Below are positions 30,068 to 42,782 of a stretch of 64,000 nucleotides of DNA, in pieces (position 1 is the first letter of the stretch; the number at the start of each line of letters is the position of its first letter). The DNA lies in NCBI GenBank assembly GCA_946406115.1, contig OX291560.1:8495158-8559157 (forward strand), read 5' to 3'. The notes below the pieces were generated by a model. It was not told the DNA's origin. It saw nothing but the letters and a program-made list of their open reading frames with translations, and searched no databases. The translations under genes and the position numbers were made by a program. The DNA is from Apoda limacodes. Lineage: Eukaryota > Arthropoda > Insecta > Lepidoptera > Limacodidae.

Positions 30068-32120
30068 AATGTAGATTCTCCTAAATAAATATGCTAACAT
30101 GTGTTTTAGGAATATTAAAATCACTGGTTAATTTCTTTACGTCGCACTGTGATCGGCTTTGTATGTGATTAAGGAAATAATTGTCATTATCAGTGATTCT
30201 TCGCGCAATATTCATTAAAAAATACAGAAAAATGTACATAATACTGATTTTAACGTTATAAAAATTAAAATCCCCAAAAAAAAAAAGATTAATATTTTAA
30301 TATTTTACTAGAGCATTACGACAAGGAAAAAAAAATTTTGAAACATATTTCCGCAAAAGGCTCGAGAGGGCAAAAAAATTATGATTCAAGGAATACAAAA
30401 GATTCTAAAACAACAAAAGAAGATAAAACTGGCGTCTTTTATAAAATTAAAGTACGGTATGACTAAAGTATTAACATGAAGTATATAATGTACATATACA
30501 TAGATATCGCTTAACCAATGTAAACAAAAAAGCAGATTCTTAATATCTTTAATACCTAACTTAAAAAATACATTCATAGATATTCAAGCATAAAATCCCA
30601 GCTTAAATCTTATATTTCGTGTTTTGTGAATTTCGGACAATGTAATTCATTAAAACGATTATGTTATATGATTTTGGTTCCACAACTTTTCAAAATAAAG
30701 TTATATTGATAATTTTAAAGATTTAGAACCATTTCCGCCATTTTGACTAGTGTACGTCGCAAAGGTGCAACGTAAATACTTGACTTTTGGCAAGGGATAT
30801 ATGGATAACCAAATTTTGAAAGTTGAACAATAAATCTTATTCAAAAACTTCTAATATAAAAAAAACCTATAATAAACTATCGATTAGTAGTTTTTCTTTA
30901 CTTATTAAAATATCCTTTTAAAGGCTTTATACGACAATACGTTTCTGGAACTTTAGATCTTTTAAACTTTGTTAAAGTTTTATTTAAGTTATAATGAACT
31001 TTTGTAAATAAATAATTATGATAAGATATTGTCAAGCAAGCCTCGAGTCTCGACCCCAAAGTCCCGACAGACAATTGAATTAGAAAAAGTTTACCGGACA
31101 TGTACACATGCAACCTAGCGTTTTACAGCTGGCAGTACAAAGTTGCACGGAAACAAAAGTCAGTCACTTACGCAGTTGCTTTCCATGTGATGTATTATAC
31201 CTATGTTAAGATAGTAAAATAATTAATAATATATATAGTTTTGGTAAATAAACAGCGATACAGATTACAGACAGCTATATTTATTGAACTTTCTCCTTGC
31301 CGTCCTCCGTCCTTACGACATTGTTGAAGTCAGATGTTGTAAGAAAAGGAAGGACCAGGCAAAAACGTATACCATGCAGTGATGGAGCCACGAAAAAATA
31401 TATAAATGGCTAGGCAGTACCCAACTAGCCATACGTGACGATATAGATCAGTCGGGTACGCTCGCCCCCCTTCTCGCCGCTCAATTGCTCTGTCTAGACG
31501 CTTCAATGACCGACTGTATTAATGATGTGATTGTTTCGGCTGTGTTTCAGGTCTGTAACTCGATCAGTTTCCGACCTAGTGACCTGTGACACACTCTGAC
31601 AGCTGAGTGACAGAAATAGGGCACCGCTATGCCCTCCGCGTTCGAAACCCTAATATGAAAAATGCCAGTATTAAAATGAGGACGAAACTAAGATCTAAAA
31701 AGAATTAAAGAAAAAAATGCGTTTTGTACACGCATTAAGATACCCTATCTTATCTTATCCTAGGTAATTATTCCGTCAATCTGGAAAACTTAAAAAACAG
31801 ATTTTGTTAAAACCAATTATTATCGAAAGTATTTATAACGATCATTATGGAGATATTTTTCAAATTACATATTTTTAACTTTCAAAACCTAACTCGCAAA
31901 ATATGCATATTAGAAATAAGTTTTTAAAAACCTAAATTTTATTGCATTATATAAAGCCCTATCTAACGATAACCCACACGATGGGGTGCTCTGAAACAGA
32001 CATCCCTCAGTTCAGTGTTAATGTGTATAATAGTTACCCCTTAAATTTCTTTTTGATTTTTATGACGGGCCGTTAACAAAATACACCTACTATAAAATGT
32101 CATTAAAATCGACACAAAAA
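30068..32120. other. Unassigned AT-rich stretch
   Basis: No supported gene. A minus-strand 'ATGGAAAGCAACTGC|gtaagt' near 31156-31170 looks like a start plus donor, but no partner exon fits. 31430-31640 is more GC-rich and unrecognised. Confidence 0.3.
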
Positions 32121-32213
32121 ATTATAAGGCCGTGACATAATGACCTTAGTACCTGACATCACAAAACTATAAGGGTTCCATTATTACCATTTGGCTACGG
32201 AACCTTAAAAGCA
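32121..32213 (-). repeat. GGTTCCGTA repeat fragment
   Basis: 'ataagggttccattattacc' and 'atttggctacggaacctta' is the reversed start of the family, with the same layout as the fragment at the window's left edge. Confidence 0.6.
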
Positions 32214-33074
32214 AAGAGGGTGCTTGCCCGAAAGATATTTAGATGTCTGAAACTAATTTAGTTATAGGCTTGTCTGGTGCTTGTCTGCCTGAAGAATGTT
32301 CTAGACTGTTTTCAATAGATGTCGCTGTTCAAAAAAGAAACAACCTATGGTGATGTTACTATCCAATCGGTTTGTCGTAATGAGTAAAATTTGCAGTTAC
32401 ATACATACATACCTACATAGAAAATTTTTGCAAGTGCATAACGAATTGCGCTTAATAATTATATTTTCGGTCATACTATACATCCCGGCCGGCACGTGAG
32501 TCTAGTCTATGACCTGAAATGCGCAGAATTCATTTTTTAGATGTGTTTCAGGGGCAAGGGGCGCACTACCTTTCAAATAGAGGTCACAAAACTAGTTCTA
32601 CCGAAATTGAAAAATTGGATGAACCTGCGGGTCGATTCCGTAAAAAGATTGCTCACCTTTTTTGAAAGAAATAAGATATACATTGCGGTTTCACGACAAT
32701 CGATGAATTTCATATACGCATTGTATATCTTATTTCTATGGATTTCAAACGAGAATTGTTAGCAATCATTTTACGGAATCGAGTTACTGGTTTACATTTA
32801 CAGTTTTTATTTTGAATGATTTATTATGTTTAAGATTTGTCAGTATCGAAATTTATTCTATAATACATTCATTTCGAAATTTTTCTACATGTATATAAAA
32901 ATATATTTTTTTGTTGCTACAATATATATCTAATTGCCCTGAAACTTTGGTGAGTTTTAGTGCACATGACCAAATTTTCAAAGAATCTGAATCCTGATCC
33001 ACAGCATTAAAATCGTAAAACCAATTTTTTAACATACCTCCGGTTTGAAGACTTTTAACGTATCACATCGTGCA
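32214..33074. other. Unassigned AT-rich stretch
   Basis: Contains an approximate inverted pair, 'gattccgtaaaaagattgct' (32634) facing 'agcaatcattttacggaatc' (32761), spaced about 110 bp: a small foldback. Confidence 0.45.
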
Positions 33075-33092
33075 CCCCCCCCCCCCCCCCCA
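33075..33092. repeat. Poly-C run
   Basis: About 18 uninterrupted C just outside repeat family X copy 2. Such runs are rare in this AT-rich sequence. Confidence 0.9.
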
Positions 33093-33136
33093 AATTATCA
33101 TGCCAGAGTATTGTAGTATTAATATTGTATTTAATA

Positions 33137-33549
33137 CTAGCTGACCCCGAGAACGTTGTTTCTCGCCGCCCATTGTGAAGAGATTGTACTAATTCAGAAA
33201 CCTTGCCCGGTGCCTATGTGCATAACAACTTAGACCCTGTCCGACTCGCACTTTACCCTGTCCGACTCGCACTTGATCCTCTCCGACTCACACTTGACCC
33301 TTTTTTTCATTCTCAGAAACCTTCTCCAGCGTTTGCATAACAACTTACTAAAATTTCATTTCATAACCGTTCACGCGTGATGGCGTGACCAAGAGTCCGA
33401 CTCCCACTTGACCCTTTTTCTAACCTTTTAAACCTTGCCTTAACTATAACAAACGCAACAAAAAAAGAATTATCCAAATCGGTCCAGCCGTTTTCGAGTT
33501 TTATCCAGACTAACGAACAGCTTTTGATTTTTATATATTATTATATAGA
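33137..33549 (-). mobile_element. Helitron-like element nested in family X
   Basis: On the minus strand it begins TCTATATAATAATATATAAA after an A and ends GGGGTCAGCTAG before a T, with no target duplication. The family X sequence is restored by its removal. Internally a 23-bp unit 'gaccctgtccgactcgcact' is repeated about three times at 33233-33300, with a relic near 33395. Contains 'gtccagccgttttcgagttt'. Confidence 0.85.
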
Positions 33550-34004
33550 TTGTGTGTTGTACTGTGTTTTCCACAATATTATTATTAATAAGACATACCA
33601 AAAAAAAGTTTTAGATTTCGTTTTAATTCAAAAATCGAGGAAATAGATAAAATTTTAAATAGGTTTAAAAACAAACTAAATGAAACAACTAATATAACAC
33701 TTAGTGCAATAAACTTTTCTTTACCTGTCCGCGGTCAAAAATCACATATCACTATAGTCACCACATTGAAATGGTGTGAACTTACAACGACACTAGCGAC
33801 CAAACACCCTGGGTCAGAAGGTTAAAAAAGTTTGTTGCACTGTACATTATTTTGTAATTAAATAACATAAAACCTTGAATTGCGACAGTTATTGTTTATT
33901 TAGAGGCCGACGTCCATAGAATATATAAAAAAAAAAATATAGTTTTGCCTTGTCTGTCTGTTCATATCAACGCCCGCGTGCAATAACCCAGTAATGTATA
34001 GTTC

Positions 34005-34041
34005 AATAACCCAGTAATGTATAGTACATTACTGGGTTATT
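34005..34041. repeat. Perfect 16-bp hairpin beside a direct repeat
   Basis: AATAACCCAGTAATGT, loop ATAGT, then its exact reverse complement. The left arm with its loop is itself a second copy of 33982-34003. Located inside family X copy 2 and absent from copy 1. Confidence 0.92.
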
Positions 34042-34534
34042 ATACTGATTTTTTTTTTATCTCAAATTAAGCATCTATTTTTGCTTGGAATTAATGGATG
34101 CCCTTTTTTTTTAGATTTTTCATAAATACATTATAAAAATATGCACGGTGACATTTTTATTGCACGGAACTAAAACTCCGTATTAACACGATCTAGCCTA
34201 ATTTTAAATGTTTTTTTTTTACAATTGATACATAAAAGATTATAATAAAAATATCTGCTATCATAAATTTACAACTATTGCGAACGCGACAGTACTCATG
34301 TGCAAACATCCCCCCCACATTTCGCTCACCGCTAGACTTTTGTGCCGCGGCCTATACGATATATCTTGCACGAGCTTCTTTGGGAGAAATCGTACTGGCA
34401 GTAAGTACACTATCAGAGAGCGACTCCGCAATGTTTTATATGTTGCTTCTCTGTATTTTCAACTATCTCTGTGCATAATTTTAGGTTTTTTGGATGCTCC
34501 ATTGCGGCAGGGTTGAGTAACAAACGTTATAGTT

Positions 34535-34719
34535 ATATCCGCGGGAAATTTTGATTTTTCCGGAATAAAAACTATCCTGTGTCCTTTCCCGGGACTAAAA
34601 CTATCCCCATACCAAATTTCATCTAAATCGGTGCAGCTGTTTAATCATGAAGAGGTAAGAGACAGACAGATAGACAGAGTTACTTTCGCATTTATAAAAT
34701 ATGTATAGATTAGTATGGA
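34535..34719 (-). mobile_element. Helitron-like fragment
   Basis: Minus strand starts TCCATACTAATCTATACATA, then 'gcgaaagtaactctgtctat', 'caccgatttagatgaaattt' and 'gaaaggacacaggatagttt'. The 3' part with CTAG is missing after 'cccgcgg'. Confidence 0.75.
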
Positions 34720-35359
34720 CTAGGCACAGGAAAAAAAGGATATCTAAAAACGGAAAAAATAATTAAATAAATAAAAACGTCTATTTACAGCATTTTTTTT
34801 TGTAGCCTCCTACACCTGCATTCGTTTTCAACATCAAGGTCAGAACTATCTCCGATGCGGCCGGGCCGTTTCGTGACTGCCTCGTCTACCTCGTCTACCC
34901 TGGGCAAGTGCATAACAAAAAGTTCCGGTAGAAACCAATAAAACGACTTCATTTTCTACCAAATCCAGTTATCGTTCAATGGGCTCCGTTAAAAGGAATG
35001 ATAGTAATACAAACAAAAAGTTTACAAGCTCGGACCACGACTTTTGTGAAGCGGACATGATATAGAAGCTTATAACGATTTGTAAATGAATTACCTACTC
35101 CTAAGCTCTATGATAGCAATAAAAAACTAATTCTCACTTTCTCATTTTAAAGATTTATGTTGTTTTTTCTGTCTGGGTAGTGAAGATTTTTTAAAATTAA
35201 TTAAAATTTGTTTGTATGTTTGTATTATAGAGAGTATTCATCAAAACATGATGTATTTTAAACTTTTTCAGAACCTTTTTTTGGCATGGCTTGCTTAGTC
35301 TTTGAACAATTTCCTGTTTTCAATATGCTGCAAACAGTTTATTCTAACACTATCTTAAT
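34720..35359. other. Unassigned stretch
   Basis: No element recognised. A somewhat GC-rich patch is at 34840-34910. Confidence 0.3.
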
Positions 35360-35495
35360 GTATAGTAAAACGATTTTTTCTGACCCGGTGGTCAAAATAC
35401 AAAACAGTCGCCATATAGAAATGGTCTGAACTAAAGACACTAGCCAGCAACACCCAAAATAAGAAAATTTGAAAAGTTTGTTGCACTATATGCTA
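35360..35495 (-). repeat. Repeat family X, copy 3 (short, worn)
   Basis: 'cagtcgccatatagaaatgg', 'aaagacactagccagcaaca' and 'gaaaagtttgttgcactata' are the family X core with about 20 percent differences. Confidence 0.65.
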
Positions 35496-37049
35496 CGCGC
35501 AAAATGTTTCGAATAAAAATGTTCGTAAGAATTAAAAAAGAAATATCGATACTACATCGCGATTTTCTCGTATTAAGGCATTTCAAAACTAATTTAATTA
35601 GGTTATTTGGGTAATGGTTAATGAGTAACCACAAAATATCAATATCACTGAAACACAGACACAGCAAAATAAGTTACTACATAACCCTACAAACAACATA
35701 AAAAAACAGATTATTTTCTGGTATATTTTTTATAATGACCGAAATAGGTATACAGGTTACTCAATAACTAATAAAAACAGTAGTAGATAAATAATGGAAA
35801 ATATTAAAAAATCACCGTCCTAAATTTGAGACCAAAATCCCGATTTTATTTGACTTCTGTCCCGATATTTGGCCTATTGGATCTGGCAACACTCATCGGT
35901 TTTGTGGCTGTTGGCAGCACTTATTTATCGGTTTTGTGGTTGTTTGTGCCCTACTACTCTAAGTTTACTTTGTTAATCATATAATCTATAGGTTTGCTTT
36001 GGATGATAAAACTTGTAGCTAATTTGGGATAGTCAAATTCAAACGTATATGGTGTTATCTTTTTCGTAGCACTGTTCATTTTAGTATCGATGACGTGTTC
36101 CACATACAAAGGTAAGTAGATACTGTTAGGCTAGCACCGACCTCAAAAAAATAGTTGGCATATTTACTATAGAATTTTAAATGATAAAACTTTTATTTGT
36201 ATATTTTATAGGTTATTAATTAAATGAATTACTGTTTTGAAGTCGGTTTCTTTTTTTGAATTACCTATTTTATTATTTGTTAATTTTTTAAAATTCAGTT
36301 GTAATTGAAAATAATTACTTAATCATTGTTTCGTTCGAGTACCTTATAAATCTGTATATTGCACGCCTCATAAGCGGAGCGGTGAGGTAGTGCTCTACTC
36401 TCGACATGTCAAAAAACCCAGTCTTTAGAAACTTAAATGACGTTTTTTTTTTTAATATAACACTTAAAGGATAATATGAGTGCACTAATATGAAGTTAAA
36501 TAATCTGTCTAGCACATATGGTACATTTTATAAATAATCAATTTGTTTAATATAATAAATAATAACATTAAAACTAATCATTCTTGGACGTCCGTGAGTC
36601 TGTGTTATGTGACCATGTATGTGGCAGAGAAATTGGTCAAAAAATTCATCTTACCGGGATACTTTTGTTTTTAATATATATAAAGTATTACACTGTGCTG
36701 ATTCCTAGTTAATATTAGCGTTCTAAGTACTGTCGTTTAATTATAATTTATAAAAAACTAATATACCACTGTATACTGTATATCTATATATATATATATA
36801 TTTTATTTTATAGTATATTTTTTCCTTACCTTATTTGTTATTTTATTTTAAAAAACTTGAGTTTTTGTTTTAGATTTTTTTTGAATGTGAATGGCCGCTA
36901 TGAGGCGTGCACTTTTGGATTTTCCAAATTTTTTTGTATATATAATGTATATTTCTTTGTCTTTACTCGTAGTTGTATAAGTAAATACTATCCGTTCATC
37001 ATACTACTGTGGTACATGAAGTATTGCCATCTAACAATTACATGATTAC
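35496..37049. other. Unassigned AT-rich stretch
   Basis: Nothing supported. TA microsatellite at about 36782-36800. Confidence 0.3.
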
Positions 37050-37434
37050 TTTTTAGGCTTCCGTACCCAAAGGGTAATTACACTATTACTAAGACTCTGC
37101 TGTCCGTCCGTCCGTCCGTCAGTCAGTCAGTCACCAGGCTGTATCTCATGAACCGTGATAGTTAGACAGTTCAAATTTTCACAGAAGATGTATTTCTGTT
37201 GCCTTTATAACAACAAATACTAAAAAACAGAAAAAAATAAATATTTTTGCTCGATTTTGCTCGCTATTGATAACGGCAACAGGTAGACGCTTAAAATATT
37301 TAGTTATATAGTCACTTTAAAAATAAATAATTAAATTAAAATAAAACAAATATTTAAGGAGGGCTCCCATACAACAAATTTTTATAGATAATGGTACGGA
37401 ACCCTTGTTGCGACTCGCGCACGGCCGTTTTTTT
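37050..37434 (+). repeat. GGTTCCGTA repeat, complete-looking copy
   Basis: Starts 'tttttaggcttccgtaccca', has a (GTCC)n/(GTCA)n block at 37102-37132 and 'tctcatgaaccgtgatagtt', and ends 'ggtacggaacccttgttgcg' then 'actcgcgcacggccgttttt'. About 385 bp, non-coding. Confidence 0.8.
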
Positions 37435-40316
37435 AATTGCCAAGCCACTTTTTTAAATTTTCATCAAGATTATTTAGTTAGAGCCTAACTGCATGCAAAC
37501 ATTGAAACAACATGCATAATACTGTTTTAGAATTCCGCTGTTTAGCCCACGACACGTTTTCCTAGTGACTGATACACATTTAACTCTCTATCTCGAAAAC
37601 GATTTTGATGAAACTAGCACTGTTGCCTAAGTTGTCCTAGTCCAACTAAAAAAGAATTATTTCAATCCGACTTATAGTTTTTAAAGATATGCGCGGACAA
37701 ACATGCATCTACTTAAGAAATTTTGCACTCATGTTAAGAAGCTGGTATAGACTAACATTTACAAAAACTGTGCAATTCAGACAATATTACATACGTACCG
37801 GTCTAATTGGTCATTGGTAATTCTCCATTTTCAAATTGGTTAAAAACAAAGCCAAATAGAATGGTAATTATTCAGGATATTAAGAAAGGGTTCCAAATTC
37901 CATAGTATATAAATGGTGTTTAATTTTTCGCCCATCTCGATTGGTCCAACAAGACAGCAATATAAGAAGAAAAATAAACAATTTACGATGGGGCAACGCA
38001 AGTGCTTATAATTTACTAAGTTTTACTAAAGCCCTAAATATTTCCGGGACATATTTTTTAACAACATACATGTATATATTATAATAAAAGTACTATATAC
38101 ATGTAAATATGTATTTCCTACACTATTATACATCCCCTACTTAACCTGTTGAAGCAAAAATACCAATTTTTATGCATTTAACTACAAAAATGACGGTTCC
38201 AGTTTCCCATTCCCCATTTCATCTCCTTAGGGGATAATTTTACAAAATCATTTCTTGAATCACAAATTTCAAGTTTCTAGTTTCCCATAGGATTGAATTG
38301 GATCTGTCCCGGAACTACTATCGTATCCTATCAAATGCGATATTTTTGAACCATGTATAAGTACTATGATGATCTGTTGGAACCCTATCTCCCAGTGAAT
38401 TCATTTAATAGAGCTGTCTCACATCAAAAATCAAGCCTCCTCGTAATATCCTATACGTTTCTAAAAATAAAAAAAAATCTATAATAAATAAAATTTAAAT
38501 TAAATTAAATAAAAATTCTTGAAACAAAAAATCAACATCCTTTAACATTAATACACTTTAAATCACGAAGCTACACGTAGAGCAAGACGAATCCTGTCGA
38601 TGATGGACGGAAGAACAAAAAATTCAAGCTTTTTTGTCAGAAAGGAATGTAGTCCAATTTAGTCCAAGACGTCCACATCCATACCCACTGTTGCTTTCCT
38701 ATACCAATGTACTCGGACCGCGCCCCTCCTATACTTTTAAAACTCATTGTACATTCTTCGTACTTACATAAGTGTTCCATGCGCATAATCATTAATAATA
38801 AATATATAATATTTAGTAACATAATTGATTACAAGCACAAATATTTAAGTAGGTTAATCGCTTACCCGTACAAATGAGTGCATAACAAAATAAATGAACT
38901 TTTAAGAACATCTGTCTCAGTTGCATAATATTCTTAAATACAAGAACACAATGACATAATGGACATAATCGTAATAAATACATTGTTGTCATTCATATGA
39001 CATTTATGCATCCATTTGTCATAGACCATTACATTTTGGTTTATCTTTATCTTACAATCATGGCAGGTGACGGATGTCTGCGGAACGCCCAGCCGTGGTA
39101 ATTAACCCATATTTACCCGACTGCAAGACGCAAAGAAGGATATGATGTTTATTAGTATCAGTCTATATTTATCCATACTAATATTTTGAATGCAAGGTTT
39201 TCATCCCTGAAAATTTAAACTTACTCACTAATTGATTGTCAAAATTTTTTATTGGATTGCATGGTCATGGAAAACTGGTTTGTTTGTTACACACCCACAA
39301 TATTTTTGAACGATCTAACAAACGACACCCCACACCATATAGGATAGTCGAGAAAAAAATAATCATCGCCACTTTACGTGTAGATTTTTTTCGGCTGGTC
39401 ATAACAAATCAAATGAGCCCAAGCTCGAAGGGTTTTAGTAACTGTTGAAGATTTCCACTATCCATCTCCAGGATGAATCATTGGACCCTCTTTACCAAGT
39501 GAATGTTAAATGAATCTCGAGGGGTTTACTAGAAAGCACTAAAAACACTAACACTATCCACCTCCTGGTTCCATCATCAGATCAACTCGATGGGACCAAA
39601 ATATTGTATTGTCATCGGTATTACATTTGCAAAGTTTCAAATCAATACGACAATTAGAAGATATTCGACATCCAAGATTTGTTTACATACATAGTTCCAC
39701 CTCCTGGTTCCATTATCAGTTCAGCCCAATGACACTAAATTATTGTTTACACATATTTTCAAAGGTAAAGCTAATAAAATACAAATCATAGACATTTTAT
39801 TACTTAAATCATAGACCCAATAAAGATCTGTAATGTAACAAATACAATTAAATACACATTTAACGATTGCCTTATTCCAAAATCGAATCGTTCACGACCT
39901 GTGCTTTCTCAATCTGTCTAGAACGTAGTCTCTAACCGTTTCAGCTCTGCGTTGTAACATCCGAGAGGGAAGGTTACAATAGGTCCAATACTAGGTCACT
40001 CAGCTCATTTCACTGGTCTATTGCCAATTGCAGGCAGGCATATCGGCTATCAAAATCTCGGACCCACTTGCTAAAATTAGTATTTCACTTTCATATGTCC
40101 GACACTTAATTAAAGTACTTAATTAATCGCATGTTTGCTTTGTTTTTTACTCTATTTTGAACATTTAACCTAGATTTACTAAATGGGTGATAGTATTTGT
40201 TGAACATGTAATACTTAGTTTGTTGTTTCTCACTCATCGCTGGGCTTACAAAATTCATTTCCTGGTAGTGGTTCTTACTTTCGTATTTTGCCTTTGCTGG
40301 TTTCACGAGGTTTGCA
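37435..40316. other. 2.9 kb without a supported gene
   Basis: AT-rich. Around 39450-39740 the phrase 'ccacctcctggttccatcat' recurs with variants ('ccacctcctggttccattat', 'tccatctccaggatgaatca'), and 38210-38300 has a related 'tttcccattccccatttcat'. This suggests a diverged tandem or multi-copy element I cannot name. Confidence 0.35.
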
Positions 40317-40820
40317 TTTTTAGGGTTCTGCAGCCAAACGGAAAAAAACGGAACCCTTAGAAATTCGTCATGTCATGTCCGTCTGTAGATTTTAATTAAA
40401 TTTTACAAAGATGTCTTTTTGAACTGCCAGAGAAAAATTTATCACCCCATTATTATTGGATAGTAGGGCTTTGAATGTGCATTTGAGGTTCTTAAATAAA
40501 CTTTTTCTACGAAATTCATATTTAGCGAGTTATTTAATTATGACAAAGCTGAAAAATTTGTGAACCCTCTCCCTTCACTAACTTTTAAACTACGTAATCT
40601 GAAATTATTTTTCGCGCACCCCATTATCATTGGATACTTGGGCTCTGAATGTGCATCTGAGGTTCTTCAATTAACTTTTTCTAATAAATTAATATTTTGC
40701 GAGTTATTTAATTACTACAAAGATGAAAAATTTGTGAACGCCTACCCTCCCTAACCTTTAAACTAAGTGATCTAAAATTCACGACAATAGGGCTTCTAAA
40801 TATTACCAAAGAAAATTGTT
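40317..40820 (+). repeat. GGTTCCGTA repeat with internal 174-bp duplication
   Basis: Starts 'tttttagggttctgcagcca' and 'aaaaaacggaacccttagaa'. Two units from 'ccccattattattggatag' (40445) and 'ccccattatcattggatac' (40619) repeat with a 174-bp period at about 85 percent identity. The 3' end is lost. Confidence 0.75.
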
Positions 40821-41062
40821 TTTAGACAAAATCAGTTAATATTTTTTTTATATATCCGCAACAATTTTTATTTTACAGAACGTTAGGGTTTTTTACGTAA
40901 TTCATAGCTAAGAAATGTATTTGACTGTTCTAATATTTATAATTTTGCTAGTAAGAAGTTTCCAATAAAAAAGTCGTATCTTCAGTCTATCTCTATTAAC
41001 AGCGCTCCATGACTTCAAGGCGAATGAAGAATGTAGATAGCTGATTGTTCTGCCAATAAGTT

Positions 41063-42028
41063 CTGTTTCTACTGCACATCAATGATATGTTGGACATCAA
41101 CAACATACATTGCTATGCAGATGACAGTACTGGAGACGCTTATTACACGGGCCGTGCAAGCATCCCACGTTCCGTTGTGGAGGAAAAGAGTGAAGAACTT
41201 GTGTCTCAAATCGAGATCGGTCTGTCCAAGGTCTCTGACTGGGGAAGGGAAAACTTGGTCCGATTCAACCCTTCAAAGACACAAGTCTGCGCGTTCACCG
41301 CTATGAAAACCCCATTCACTGTAGTCCCACAATTCCAGAACACTCCCCTCTCCATCTCCAAGAGCATTGGGATCCTTGGCGTTGACATCTCCAGCGATGT
41401 TCAGTTCCGAGATCATTTGCTAGACAAGGTAAAGCTGGCGTCCAAAAAACTTGGTGTACTCAACAGAGCGAAGCAGTACTTCACGTCGGGGCAAAGGTTG
41501 CTACTTTACAAGTCGCAAGTCCGGCCCCATATCTCTGGGCGGGTGCACCCGGATACCAGCATGGCCCTTTTGACTCGGTTCAACGACGGGCTGTGAGAAT
41601 TGTCGACGATCCCAAACTCACTTGCGGTATCGAGCCCTTAAGTCTGAGGAGAGACTTTGCCTTCCTGTGTGTGTTCTACCGCTTGTACAATGGATTGTGT
41701 TCTGAGGAATTGTTCGAAATGATGCCCACGGCTACTTTCTACCATCGCACCGCTCGCCATCGACAGGGAATTCATTCTCACACTTTGGAACCAAAATGGT
41801 CGCGTACAGTGCGGTTTCAGAGAAACTTCCTCCCGCGAACCCTTGGGTTGTGGAATGAGCTCCCTGCCAAGGTTTTCTCTAAGGACTACAGTATGGGGTT
41901 CTTCAAAAAAGAAGTTATTAGATTTCTGAAGGGTCGGCAACACGCGAGTGATGCCCCTGGTGTTGCAAGCGTCCATAGGCTACGGTGACCGCTTACCATA
42001 AGGCGGACCGTAAAAAAAAAAAAAAAAA
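41063..42028 (+). mobile_element. LINE-A, 5'-truncated, prematurely polyadenylated
   Basis: Starts inside the RT palm at 'FLLHINDMLDINNIHC', so YADD is present. It stays in frame for 169 codons (41087-41596) and then shifts at a small deletion ('ccccatatctctgggcgggt', lacking the codons for MEYCCHLW). The C-terminal 131 codons are open in another frame (41593-41988). The A-run 42012-42028 follows directly after 'ggcggaccgta', about 25 bp before the normal 3' end. Confidence 0.92.
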
Positions 42029-42470
42029 GGGTTTCTTTTTAGTTGATCTATGTTTTTGTTAAAAACTTATTTTTAAAATTTCAGTTGTCTTCTATTAAAC
42101 AAATTCCAGTTGGTCATTAAAAAAATATAACCAAACTGCAAACTTCCTTTTTAGGTTAAAAATAATGAATGACATTCATAATAATGATATCAGCTTTAAA
42201 ATTTGTTTTTATAAATATTATGTATTATATTTCTAGTAAAATCAATGTATCTGTATTGGCAGTTAGGAGTTTGACTGCTCGCGAGTGTAGTGGCTGGCAT
42301 GCCGAAGTGCAAGCAGTACTGGTATGTGATATAATAATAGATACCTAAGTTGATAAAGAAACTATTGTATATTAACTACTTTCCTTATAGTGTGATCTTT
42401 ATACATATTTCCTATTTTAAGAATTATTGTTATAAATTTTATGTATATATATCTTCTTTATATATATAAT
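42029..42470. other. Unassigned AT-rich spacer
   Basis: Nothing recognised between the LINE-A poly-A and the Helitron-like element. Confidence 0.35.
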
Positions 42471-42641
42471 TCTACTGTACGTGTGTATGTCACTGTTCTC
42501 ATCCTAAACGGCTGGACCGATTTGAATATTTTTTTTTGTATGCGATTGGGTGGCGCCCTGGATGGTTTAGATTCACAAATCAGCCCGGCAGATGGCGCTG
42601 CAGTCGGTATCATGCAGGTCAACGTCTGCCCGTTCAGCTAG
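42471..42641 (+). mobile_element. Short Helitron-like element
   Basis: TCTACTGTACGTGTGTATGT at the left, 'cggctggaccgatttgaata', 'ggtggcgccctggatggttt' and 'agatggcgctgcagtcggta' inside, and 'gttcagCTAG|T' at the right. Confidence 0.65.
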
Positions 42642-42782
42642 TATACATATATATATTTATCTATAAGTTTATGTCTGTCTATTATCTTTATTATTTTTAT
42701 GTATTAATATATAGGTTTTTTTTTTTTTTTTTTATACCACTAAGGTGGCAAACAAGCTTACGGCCCGCCTGATGGTAAGCGG

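Larger units (their letters stand above)
33093..34480 (-). repeat. Repeat family X, copy 2, interrupted by a Helitron
   Basis: Inverted relative to 4380-5410. It shows 'agagtattgtagtattaata', 'gtgttttccacaatatt', 'cttacaacgacactagcgac', 'aaagtttgttgcactgtaca', 'tttgccttgtctgtctgttc', 'acaattgatacataaaagat' and 'aaaagtctagcggtgagcga' (minus). Without the Helitron at 33137-33549 the flanks join to match copy 1 ('ttaata' + 'ttgtgtgttgtact'). No coding frame. Confidence 0.75.

Noticed and set aside
31150..31175. ATGGAAAGCAACTGC followed by gtaagt on the minus strand, as a first exon
   Set aside because: Phase 0 does not join the exon at 24.46 kb or exon 2 without a stop, and no other acceptor was found.
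34278..34516. Two overlapping 66-72 codon ORFs
   Set aside because: They lie in repeat family X and are not open in copy 1.
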